From contig LR746264.1 of NCBI GenBank assembly GCA_902729315.2, forward strand, positions 436,501 through 500,500: a stretch of 64,000 bases of DNA. Reading direction: 5' to 3'. The notes under the pieces are model-generated. The model was not told where the DNA came from. It saw nothing but the letters and a program-made list of their open reading frames with translations, and made no database searches. The stretch comes from Spirodela intermedia (Eukaryota > Streptophyta > Magnoliopsida > Alismatales > Araceae). A program made the position numbers and the translations under genes. Below are positions 45,501 through 55,412 of this stretch, piece by piece; positions within the stretch are counted from its first letter, which is position 1; every line of letters begins with the position of its first letter.

Positions 45501-46132
45501 ACCCTGGCAAGTCTGCAGTTTGTCAGTGGAGATCAAATCTATTTTATCATGCTTGTCCTCTTTCCAAATAAATAACATATTTCCCCCTTCTTTCTACCCA
45601 TCAGGTTTACTATGGTCTTTAAGCTGTAGACTCGAATCGACAGGAAGACACTAGCTGTCTCTCAGTTTATTTAGAGAGCCACAGTCATAGATAACCATGG
45701 TCTACTTCCAGTAGCCGGATATGTTATCCATAAGAAGTAAAGAAATTTTGCTTGGATTCCCTATCTCTAGGAACAACTGGATTAGTGAAAGTAGATGTAT
45801 CCCACGCGCCCTGTCGGAGAAAAGAAAAGCAAGGGATTACGTGATCCCCACAAGCGCTCCGGAGGAAGGAAGAAAGGACCCCAAGGCCAGCATTCCTCGA
45901 CGAGCTAACCCGTTCGGCCCATCAACGCACAACAGCCTCGGTCGGCGATAAACCTTGGAAAGCAGGTGGGAAGAGGCAACAAAGAAAAGGACAAAACGAA
46001 GGGATGATCGAGTAAGGCAGTAATAGACTTAGGTACCTCTTCCGCCTCCCTGGAAGCTGGAGAGCCGCCGCCGCCGCCTTGGGTTGACTCTGGAGCGGGA
46101 ACTTCCGACAGAATCAACGCGATCCCGCACAT
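36566..46132 (-). CDS. ASNSD1-like asparagine-synthetase-domain protein
   Basis: Protein with an N-terminal Ntn glutaminase (GATase type 2) domain and a C-terminal asparagine-synthase-like ATP-pyrophosphatase domain, as in ASNSD1. Fourteen in-frame exons, 717 aa: 46037-46132, 44428-44893, 43440-43612, 43183-43318, 42646-42972, 42493-42572, 41001-41100, 40616-40721, 39518-39614, 38086-38279, 37190-37289, 36994-37110, 36861-36917 and 36566-36670. It starts [10 protein letters not shown], with Cys2 as the predicted nucleophile. Other landmarks are [32 protein letters not shown], the PP-loop LFSGGLDSM (SGGLDS at 440-445), [30 protein letters not shown] and the C-terminal [17 protein letters not shown]. 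Residues about 70-120 form a low-conservation Ser/Glu-rich insert. Known ASNSD1 proteins are not proven asparagine synthetases, so the reaction is unassigned. Large introns lie at 38280-39517, 41101-42492 and 44894-46036. Confidence 0.93.
39987..40023. repeat. 37-nt dispersed direct repeat, copy 1
   Basis: Identical over 37 nt to 41439-41475 in another intron of the same ASNSD1-like gene; same orientation, 1452 bp apart. Flanks do not match well, so this looks like a remnant shared by two insertions or a copied patch. Confidence 0.9.
41439..41475. repeat. 37-nt dispersed direct repeat, copy 2
   Basis: Exact partner of 39987-40023, within the intron 41101-42492. Confidence 0.9.
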
Positions 46133-47368
46133 GTCTCCCCTTTCCGCCTTCCCCGAGAACGGAAAACCCTCGATGGCTTCTGCCAGGGTGATCTGATAGA
46201 GTCGTCCCCGGTTCGGATCGCCCGATTCTCAGAAATCGTTCGACTCGTCTTCTAAAAATACTTATTTTTCAATTCTTTATCATTTTAGATACCATTTAAA
46301 AGGTGAAATTTTCATAATAATCGGAAAATAAAACTTTTTTAAAAAATTAAGTGCACAATGAATATCCGCCATACGAGCGCGATCCAACGGTCTCAAGTTT
46401 TCGGGCTTTTTCTCTCGGACACGGCTTGTCTGACCCGAAGGCGGGCCCGATTCCACGTTGCGGGGTCCACCGGGAGAATCTCTCTCTCTTTCTCTCCACG
46501 TGTCGGTGGAGCATCGTTAAATCATTGAAAGTTCTTCGGCGGATGACTATCGGATAAGGTCGACGTGGCATAATCCTTTTTTATCCCAGCCAATCAGGAA
46601 CGCACATCTGGAAAAGCTATTTCGAATATTAAATAACAAGTGGGCACCAAGAGACCGATCAACGCATCACGTCGCGAGCAGTCGGCACGTCAAAAGGCAC
46701 GTGCCATCAGGGCGGTGGCAGCTCATCCAGGAAGCAATTGCAGCGCCGCTGAGCGCTGGCCAATCGCCATCCGCCACCTGCTGAAGAATTTATCGTGTCG
46801 ATATCTGATAGGTTGGGACCGGGGACGCACGAGATTTAATCATTAGCAGACACGGGTTGCTTGGCCACGTTTTCGGGACAGTCCTGTGCGAGGTGTCGCG
46901 ATAGAATGAGGAAGGCGTGGGAAGGACACGTATCTCAGAGGGGGGGTCAGGGCAAGACACGTGGAGGTAAGTAGGGGTATTTTAGGTATTTTCTCTACCA
47001 AGAACGGTAACACAGGGGAGAAGGGGATAGAGAGAGAGAAGGAACAGTGAAACCCTCGTCTACTTCCTCCTCGGTCGCTCGCCGGCGACTCTGTTTCCTG
47101 CTCTTGGCCGTTCTTCTCTGCGGCTCGTTCTCCGGCAGTTTTCTCCTACGTCTCCCTTTCTGACCGACCGGAGCTGGTCCCCTTCTGGTGGAGGGAGGAA
47201 GGGAGGGAAGGAGAAGGCTACCTTCTGGTTCTGTGGCCTAATCCCTGCCATGGCCGTCTTCCCCGAGGCAGGGACCGCCTCGGCGGCAGAAGACGATGTC
47301 CCTTAGGTGCTCGGGGAGGGAATCGAGAGGTGAAGCTTGGGGATCTGCGTGTTGGAGGGGAGAGGAAC
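46133..47368. promoter_or_regulatory. Divergent promoter of ASNSD1-like and AFP-like genes with G-box/ABRE cluster
   Basis: A 1.2-kb head-to-head spacer. ACGT-core elements cluster on the AFP side: CCACGTGTC near 46497, GACGTGGC near 46561, palindromic GGCACGTGCC at 46696-46705, GCCACGTTT near 46863, and ACACGTGG at 46957-46964. AFP genes are known ABA-responsive genes, so these may be ABREs. The 5' leader from about 47040 is CT- then GC-rich. Confidence 0.6.
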
Positions 47369-48289
47369 ATGGCGGAGGCGAAGGATCTGCTGCGGGGGCT
47401 CTCGGGAGACTTCACGGCGGCGGTATTTCCGGCGGCGGCGGAGGAGGAGGAGGAGAACTCCGGCGAGGTGGAGCTCACCCTCGGCCTCTCCCTGGGCGGC
47501 TGCTTCAGCGGGGAGCCAGGCTCGAGGAAGGGGACTCTCCTGCGCTCCTCATCCATCGCCTTCCTCCCCTCCCTGCAGCAGGGGAAGGAGGACTCCATAG
47601 CCATGACGGCCGCGCTCGCGAGGACCAGCTCACTGCCGGTGGAGACGGAGGAGGAACAGAGGAAGCGGAAGGAGTTGCAATATCTCCGGCGACTGGAAGC
47701 CAAGCGGAAGAGATCGGAGAAGAGGATCAACTCCCGATCGTCGGCCAGAAATCGCGCCGGCGGAGAGGACCAGCAGCAGGAGGGGAATAAGAAGGCCGCT
47801 GGAGACTCAGCGGCGGCGGCCGGCGAGGGGTCGCAGGGCCCCCAAGGGAGCAGCTCCTCCGTGGTCTCCGACTTCGACCACCCGCCGCCACCTACTCGTC
47901 AAGGTAAGTCTCAAAAACCAGGGAATCAAACTTGCAAGGTCTGATCTAGGGTTTCTGAGGCCGGGCGCTTCCATCCAGGGTCCGGCGCGGCGGCAGGGGC
48001 TTCCAACGGTGGCGGAGAAACTCTGCCGGCGACGGCCTCGCCGGAGAAGACGGTGGCGGAGTTGAGGGGGATGATGGAGGAGATGCCCTGCGTGTTCACG
48101 GTGGGCGGTGGGGGGAGGAGGGTGGAGGGGTTTCTCTACAGGTACAGGAAGGGGGAGGAGGTGAGAATAGTCTGCGTCTGCCATGGCCGGTTCTTCTCTC
48201 CAGCGGAGTTCGTCGAGCACGCCGGCGGCGGGGTGGTCGCCCACCCCCTCCGGCACATCGTCGTCAACCCATCGCCGGCGGGCTTCTGA
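47369..48289 (+). CDS. NINJA-family / ABI5-binding (AFP) protein with EAR motif
   Basis: Transcriptional adaptor that recruits TOPLESS co-repressors; AFPs bind ABI5-type bZIPs in ABA signalling and NINJA binds JAZ proteins. Exons are 47369-47903 and 47979-48289 (281 aa), separated by a 75-nt intron. The EAR motif [10 protein letters not shown] is at residues 35-44, followed by a Ser-rich middle, a basic stretch [19 protein letters not shown] (possible NLS) and the C-terminal domain ([44 protein letters not shown]) typical of the family. An in-frame ATG at 47330 would add 13 residues; the ATG at 47369 starts [15 protein letters not shown] and fits the family start better. Family membership is clear; the choice of AFP over NINJA rests on length and the short EAR region. 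Confidence 0.93.
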
Positions 48290-49950
48290 GAGCCCCTCCC
48301 TCCATTCCCCTCACTCTCTTCTCTCCCCTTCAGCTTCTTCCGAAGGCATTGTTCTTCTCGGAGAAAGATTGAAAAAAATCATTCTTCGTCACCGTTCTCT
48401 CCCTCTCTCCCTCTCTCCCTCTCTCCGTCTCTCTCTCTCCCTCCATAGACGACAGAGGAGAGAGAGAGAGAGATCGCACAGGCTGTGTCGGGAACGCGCA
48501 TCCCATTTTTGGGCTTGGGTACGTGGGCCGGAACAAGAAATGTCCAGATCATATTTCGTTGACCTAAATTAATTGTTAATTAATAACCTAAACGTTTTCT
48601 CAAGGACCGGGGGGGAGGGGAGTTCGCCTCTCACAGCGTGGCGGCGCCGCCATCGGCCGAGGCCCTCCTGCTCTCCCCCCGCCATCAAACTCCTCCATTA
48701 CCAAAAAAGGTCGGAACCCTTGAGCATCTAAAGCTATGGATAAACAGGAAGATGGGCTTCACAGGGATAGAAACAAGAGATTGGGAGATCGGAAGGTGGA
48801 GGCTTGATCTTGATGGTAGTTAATTCCAAGATAAGAATAGCATTATTCATCTCAAGCGCATTCAAACTTATGAAATTATGATGCCAAATGTATGAACCAC
48901 AAGCACTGATCTCTACAATTCTACAGTGAGGTGGAGGCTTGAACTTGATCATAATTAATTCCAAGATAAGAATGGTAATATTCAATTCATTCTCACTCAA
49001 ACTCCCGATTATATGATACCAATTGCAGGCCAAGAGAGGAGAAATTCCAATGTATGAACAGCATGGAAAAAATATGGCTATGGGAATCTTCTCATCCACA
49101 TTGAGAGTGGATCTCGAGGGGGAAACTCATCAGCAGAGGCCTGGATAAGAATGGTAATATTCAATTCATTCCCATTCAAACTCCCGAAGTTATGATACCA
49201 AATGCAGATCCGAGAAGAGCAATTCCAGTTTATGAATCACAATGCACTAATCTCCACACTCACTCGGGAGAAAATTATTTAATTCTTTTGATATATTTAA
49301 TCGACCAGTTCAAGATGGAGGCATTCCAATCAATCACTCTCTATCTATAGAAGAACAGCAAGGAAAAAAATATGGCTATGGGAATCTTCTCATTCACAGT
49401 GAGTGTGGATTTCGACGAGGGAACTCATCAGCAGAGCCTAGATATATCAGCAATCGACGTAAATTCCCATATCCTCATCCAAACTCGAGATAAGCGGAGA
49501 GGTAATGATAAATTACAGCTTCGATTTATAAGACGGTGGATATTGATAGGGTCATTCGATAGTTTTCGTGATTGAAGTAAATTAACAGTACCCTGGGATA
49601 GGAATTTGAATAGAGTATTAATGGAAGAAAGAATTGCTATGACAGTATGAAGGCACTGGAACCACCAATTGAATAATGATAAAGATTAAGAAAAGAGAAA
49701 TTGACGACTAATCAGACAGAAGGCGGCACTGGCTGTAGAACGAAAACGCCAAATTGATAAATCCAGAATAACACAGGAATAGTGTCATAATCGATCTATC
49801 ATCGTCTAAAACATTTAAGGAAAAATTATAATCTACGAAAAAGCACCATGAAGTTCTCTCATCTACCGAACATCAGAGAACATCTTTCAAAACCAAAATC
49901 CAGGAATATGTAGAGCGAAACATCTCTCATCAAATGTCCCGTCACCAGAT
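48290..49950. other. Convergent 3' flanks; repeat-containing intergenic DNA
   Basis: Spacer between the AFP-like gene and ubiquitin-eS31. It holds a CT-rich run near 48392-48443, with a GA run just after it (48452-48471) that could pair with it as a weak inverted repeat. The diverged repeat array at 48800-49450 lies here too. No gene was recognised. Confidence 0.55.
48800..49450. repeat. Diverged tandem/interspersed repeat array
   Basis: The block GATAAGAATGGTAATATTCA, followed by a CATTCAAACTCCCGA-type block and then ATGATACCAAATG, recurs starting at 48830, 48965 and 49144. A second block beginning ATGGCTATGGGAATCTTCTC and ending CTCATCAGCAGAG recurs at 49074 and 49372. On the minus strand each first block shows TGGTATCATA, similar to the start of a plant retrotransposon primer-binding site, but no LTR pair was identified. 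Confidence 0.75.
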
Positions 49951-50725
<775 letters not shown>

Positions 50726-50944
50726 AGAAAGAGAAAGAGAGAGAGAGAGAGAGGGGAGAGAGAAAGAGAAAGAAAGAGAGAGAGAGAGAGAGGAGGGAGA
50801 GAGAAAGAGAAAAAGAGAGAGAGAAAGGAGGGAGAGAGAAAGAGAAAAAGAGAGAGAGAGAGGGGAGAGAGAAAGAGAAAGAGAGAGAGAGAGAGAGGGG
50901 AGAGAGAAAGAGAAAGAGAGAGAGAGAGAGAGAGGGGAGAGAGA

Positions 50945-50977
<33 letters not shown>

Positions 50978-51192
50978 AAAGAAAGAGAGAGAGAGAGGGA
51001 GAGAGAAAGAGAAAAAGAGAGAGAGAGAGGGAGAGAGAAAGAGAAAAAGAGAGAGAGAGAGGGAGAGAGAAAGAGAAAAAGAGAGAGAGAGAGGGGAGAG
51101 AGAAAGAGAAAGAAAGAGAGAGAGAGAGAGGGGAGAGAGAAAGAGAAAGAAAGAGAGAGAAAGAGAAAAAGAGAGAGAGAGAAAGAGAGAAA
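50726..51192. repeat. 467-nt uninterrupted homopurine tract (GA/GAAA minisatellite)
   Basis: Every base from 50726 to 51192 on the plus strand is A or G. Within it a 30-45-nt pattern repeats many times: a GA run, then GGGGAGAGAG or GGGAGAGAG, then AAAGAGAAA. It lies about 300-770 nt upstream of the ubiquitin-eS31 start, where it reads as a CT tract on the coding strand. Long ORFs called through it encode only Ser/Leu/Phe runs and are artefacts. Confidence 0.97.
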
Positions 51193-51881
51193 TCTCCAGG
51201 AACATAAATGTATCATCAGAAGAAAAATTAGAAAAAAGAAAAAAGAAATCTCCAAGAACACAGTGGAAGATTAATATCAGAGCAAAATGGGTAGAAGTCT
51301 CCAAGAACACGGTGAATGGTCACAAGCAAAATAGGGAGAAAAAAATCGTCTTCTCTTCTGCGGATAATCAGAGGCGCCCCAAGTACCATCATAAGAAATC
51401 TGCATACACTTCTCCTAGAACCCAATCAATCAATAATCAGGAGGAACCGAGCTGATCCAATCCCAGAACAACTCCAGCTCGCTCATCAGTCACGAATATG
51501 GCACCCTGTTTCTGCGGATAATCAGAAGAAATGTGGACACAAAACTCCAAGAACACACTGAATACCCAGTCGCATGATCCAATGGAGAATCAGAGAAGAG
51601 ACGAGAGGGTAATTATAGCAAGCACAGGCGCAATCCGGCAAGAACCACGACCAGTTCTTCACACAAAGTAAAATCATTAGAGGATGAGAACCTCGAAGAA
51701 CCCACAGAGAAATCAGAGAAAAAAGAGAGGAATCAATCTCTTAGGATCAGTGGCAATGACTGAAATCAGAAGCTTTTATTGTCAGACAGAAAGTACGTCA
51801 CAAGATCAAGAAAGGAGAAGAAGAACACGTCGTGGGCGTGCCTCTGCATGTCAGATGCGTTAGCCAGATATCTGTCATCAG
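51193..51881. other. Intergenic DNA with imperfect CTCCAAGAACAC repeats
   Basis: Follows the purine tract. CTCCARGAACA-type motifs recur near 51194, 51250, 51298 and 51546, and GCGGATAATCAGA recurs near 51359 and 51513, suggesting an eroded tandem repeat of roughly 50 nt. It probably includes the 3' UTR of the RPK2-like gene on the right. No gene was seen. Confidence 0.5.
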
Positions 51882-54377
51882 TCAGAGAGTCGGAGGCGCG
51901 AGCTGCTTCAGCCGCTGAACCACCACCTTCATTGTGGGCCGACTGGAGGGTACAGCATCGGTGCACATGACAGCCAGGTTCAGTATCTCTACCAAGTCGT
52001 CGTGGAGTCCGACGTCCCAGAGCCCCTCGGTGAAGAACTCCTGCTCCCGGCCCTGCTGAAGACACATGCCCGCCCAGCTGACGATGGTGAAACCATTCCC
52101 GTAATTGGAGAAATAGGGATCGAAGACCTTCTTGTCTGAGAGCAGCTCTAGCAGCACAACGCCATAGCTGTACACATCGGCCTTATCAGAGACCCGGCAC
52201 ATGGTTGCATACTCCGGCGCGACATACCCAAAGGTTCCTTCCACGTCAGTGGTCAGATGAGTTTCAGAGTTGCCCAAGAGCCTGGCCAGGCCAAAGTCTG
52301 ACAGATAGGCGTTCAGCTCGTTGTCCAGCAGAATGTTGCTCGGCTTGACGTCCCGGTGCAGGATGCGGTTGGAGCGGTGGTGCAGATACTTGAGCGCCCG
52401 AGCGATGTCGAGGGCGATCTTGTGCAGCATCCACCAGTCAACGGGCCTCTTGGATCTCTCCCTGATAAACTTCTCCAGGTTGCCGCCCGGCAGGTAATTG
52501 TAGATGAGGAAGGTCTCTGCCTCGCCGAGATGGTACCCGATCAAGGTGACGAGGTTGGGGTGGCGGCGGGTTCCTAGGGTCTTGATCTCTGCGTGGAAGT
52601 GCTGGATCCCCTGGACTCTCCCCACCGAGAGTCTCTTAATGGCGAGGATCACACCGGGGGCTACCTCGGCCTTGTATGTGGCTCCAAAGCCCCCACTCCC
52701 GATGCAGTTGCTTCCTGTGAAGTACCCAGTGGCTCTGACCACATTCTCGTATGTCAACGGGACCTGGGTTTCCATAAAGACTGTGACTTCCCGTCTCTCG
52801 GAGGACTGAACGGCATTGCGGGGAAGACACTTCCTTGTGTACACATAGAGGGCAATCAGGGACAGCAGGACCGAAACAATGGCGGCAGCAGAGACAATCG
52901 CAGCGACCTCAATGGAGGTGAACTTCTTCGCAGGAGCGCTCGCCGGAGAAGAAGCTTCAGAGGACTGGAGAAAGGAGTACCTCGGGGTAGCATCTGCAGT
53001 TCTTTGGATGGCATTCATCTGTGCTGCCGATGCGGAAAAATGATTGAATGAGGAGCTGAAGACCGATGGCGATCTCATCTTTCCGGCTCTGGAGGAGGCG
53101 ATCTCTCCTGACAGATTGTTGCTGTTGAGCCCAAGAACAGAGATATCTTTCGAGCTGAAGAGGTCCTTTGGGATCTCACCCGAAAGATGATTTGACGAAA
53201 CATCCAGCAGCTTGAGAGAGAATGATTGAAGCAATCCGGCAGGGATTTCCCCTGTCAAGTTGTTTCCAGCAAGCAGAAGATACTCTGCGTTCTTCAGCTG
53301 CCCAAAGCTAACCGGAATCTGGCCCTGCAATTTATTCCAGCTCAAGTCAACCCATACAAGGGATCCTAGAAGACCCAGATCTTGTGGAATTCTTCCACCG
53401 ATCTGGTTCTTAGAAACATCCAAACATCTGAGAGCTCTGCAGCTACCGAGACCGGCGGGAAGACAGCCGTTAAGCCTGTTTCTTGATACATTCAACATCT
53501 GAAGCTTCTCTAGCCGCCGAAACTCTGCCGGAAGGATGCCCTCTAGTAGATTGGAGGAGAGCAGTAGGGCTCGAAGCGACTTGCAACTTCCGAGAGTGGT
53601 AGGAATGCTTTGGACTAGCAGATTACCAGAGAGATCCAGATGCTCGAGACTCGGGCACGCATCGCCGATCTCGCCAGGGATTCGACCGCCGAGCTTGTTG
53701 AACGACAGATCCAACTCCCTCAGTTTAGGGAGATCGCCGAAGAAACCGGGGATCGTGCCTTTAATCCTGTTGCGGGACAAGTCCATGGCCTCCAACTCCA
53801 CGCAGCCGGAGAGTGAAGATGGGATCTCACCTTCGATCCGGTTGGACGCCAAGTTCAGCACTCGCAACCCGCCGGGGAACCTCCCGGGGAGCACTCCCGA
53901 AATGGAGCTCCCTTCGAGGTCGACTACTTCCAGGCTCTGAAGCTCCCAGATCTCCCCCGGAACCTCCCCTCGGAAGCTATGGAACGGGAGCGACAGCACT
54001 CTGAGCTCCGTCAGACGCCCGATCGCAGTAGACAGCCTCCCCGTCAGCCTAGTCGCCGGATCGGAGCCGGTGGATCCCAAGGACGCATCGCCGTCGCCCC
54101 TTCCTGAGACGTTGATCCCCACAACCCGAGACCTCCCGTCGCAGGAGACTCCTGGCCATGAGCAGGGGCCTTCCCCACCGGAGTCCGTCCACCGGGAGAG
54201 CAAACCGGCAGGATCAGACGTAATCTCTCTCTTGAACTGGAGCAGCGCCGCCCCGTCCGTCGTACCGCCGCCGCCCTCATCCGAGAAGCAGCAGATGACG
54301 GGGGTGAGCAGAAGAAGCAGGAGGAGGAGGCGGCGGGCGGCGCTTCCAATTGCAGACGTCAGCCAGCGCCACCGCAT
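51882..54377 (-). CDS. RPK2-like LRR receptor kinase (shortened ectodomain)
   Basis: Plasma-membrane receptor-like kinase closest to RPK2/TOADSTOOL2, which acts in CLV3 signalling and anther development. Intronless; 831 aa from the ATG at 54377. The order is a signal peptide (Leu-rich, ending near [11 protein letters not shown]), an LRRNT domain ([20 protein letters not shown]), about a dozen LRRs with GxIP spacing, a transmembrane segment (about 491-514, [20 protein letters not shown]) and the kinase. Kinase motifs are the Gly loop [12 protein letters not shown] from 560, Lys581, HRDVKPSN (Asp676), DFG (Asp694) and [11 protein letters not shown]. All catalytic residues are present, so it should be active. 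RPK2 of Arabidopsis is about 1150 aa; the missing length is in the LRR part. The frame stays open upstream to an ATG at 54632, but that would put 85 residues in front of the signal peptide, so I reject it. Confidence 0.93.
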   Translation of the reverse strand: MRWRWLTSAIGSAARRLLLLLLLLTPVICCFSDEGGGGTTDGAALLQFKREITSDPAGLLSRWTDSGGEGPCSWPGVSCDGRSRVVGINVSGRGDGDASLGSTGSDPATRLTGRLSTAIGRLTELRVLSLPFHSFRGEVPGEIWELQSLEVVDLEGSSISGVLPGRFPGGLRVLNLASNRIEGEIPSSLSGCVELEAMDLSRNRIKGTIPGFFGDLPKLRELDLSFNKLGGRIPGEIGDACPSLEHLDLSGNLLVQSIPTTLGSCKSLRALLLSSNLLEGILPAEFRRLEKLQMLNVSRNRLNGCLPAGLGSCRALRCLDVSKNQIGGRIPQDLGLLGSLVWVDLSWNKLQGQIPVSFGQLKNAEYLLLAGNNLTGEIPAGLLQSFSLKLLDVSSNHLSGEIPKDLFSSKDISVLGLNSNNLSGEIASSRAGKMRSPSVFSSSFNHFSASAAQMNAIQRTADATPRYSFLQSSEASSPASAPAKKFTSIEVAAIVSAAAIVSVLLSLIALYVYTRKCLPRNAVQSSERREVTVFMETQVPLTYENVVRATGYFTGSNCIGSGGFGATYKAEVAPGVILAIKRLSVGRVQGIQHFHAEIKTLGTRRHPNLVTLIGYHLGEAETFLIYNYLPGGNLEKFIRERSKRPVDWWMLHKIALDIARALKYLHHRSNRILHRDVKPSNILLDNELNAYLSDFGLARLLGNSETHLTTDVEGTFGYVAPEYATMCRVSDKADVYSYGVVLLELLSDKKVFDPYFSNYGNGFTIVSWAGMCLQQGREQEFFTEGLWDVGLHDDLVEILNLAVMCTDAVPSSRPTMKVVVQRLKQLAPPTL

Positions 54378-55412
54378 CTCGACCTTTACCTGGCTGCAAC
54401 AATCCGCCCCCGACGAGCTCCACGGCCGAAGATCGAACCACCACAGTGCCTCCCCGTCCTCCTCCTCCTTCCTCCCTCCTCCCTCCTCCCTCCTTCCTCC
54501 CCCCGGCGCTTCCACTGCCTTCTCTGCTCCTGCCGCCGCTGTCTGCGCCGTACGGGCCACGGGGACGCGGCCGTACGCGTTGAGGTCGATCAAGTGGATC
54601 TCATCCATCAAATCAGTGGACCTCCGAAGCATGACTTTTCGATACCGGCTACAGAGAAAGTTGGGCGAGTAGAGAGAGACAGAGATAGAGAGATAGAGAG
54701 TAGCGTGAATCCCTCCACGTCACCGCCTCAAATCTCTCTTGCTGTCTCGCTTCAGGAGAGCCGGCCCAGTGACGAAGACCGAGTCCTCCTACGGATATTA
54801 TACGGGTAGGATACCTGAATGTCTTCGCACTCAATAAATGGTAATTATTTAAATTAATTAATTTTATGATATTTATTATCCGCGAGTTTTTTTTTAGTTT
54901 ATGGGAATTTAATTTAATTTAATTTATCCCTGAAATAGAAAAATAGTAAGCCTTCAATTGAATAAAGTTAACGCGCATTAATGTTATTATTATATAATCA
55001 TGTACACATCCTAGTCGAAGAATTTTAATCGTGTACATACCATGAAATTTGTATTTATGTCCATTTTAAAGCTTTCTGAAACCTACGCTCTTCTAGGTAT
55101 ACACGTGCATATTACTGTGGAAAAGTCAATAAATATTTCTCTCTCTGAATCTCTCAGCCCCCCTCTCTCTCTCTCTACCGTTGACTTGATTATGTTCTGC
55201 TTGTGCCTACCGCACAAAACTGACCTCGCGAGTCCCTTTCTCCCCCCCGTCTCCATTGGTCGCAAATGGCGGCTTCTTTTTTGCTCTCTCTCTCTAGAAA
55301 TTTAACGCTGACCGGGCTTCTCCGGACAAGAACGGCCAAACCAAACGAACCGATGTCGGCCCGATCGTATATAGTTTAAAGTCAAACCGAGATGGAGAAG
55401 TCAAACCGGCGG
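54378..55412. promoter_or_regulatory. 5' flank of RPK2-like gene, 3' flank of PAP27-like gene
   Basis: The first 280 bp upstream of the start are GC-rich with CCTCCT repeats near 54454-54505, probably the 5' leader. From about 54840 the sequence turns AT-rich. Short CT runs lie near 55138-55178. No gene was seen, and no TATA box could be assigned with confidence. Confidence 0.45.

Noticed and set aside
54378-54632. 85-residue N-terminal extension of the RPK2-like kinase
   Set aside because: It would place a low-complexity stretch ahead of the signal peptide; the internal ATG at 54377 gives a normal secretory start.
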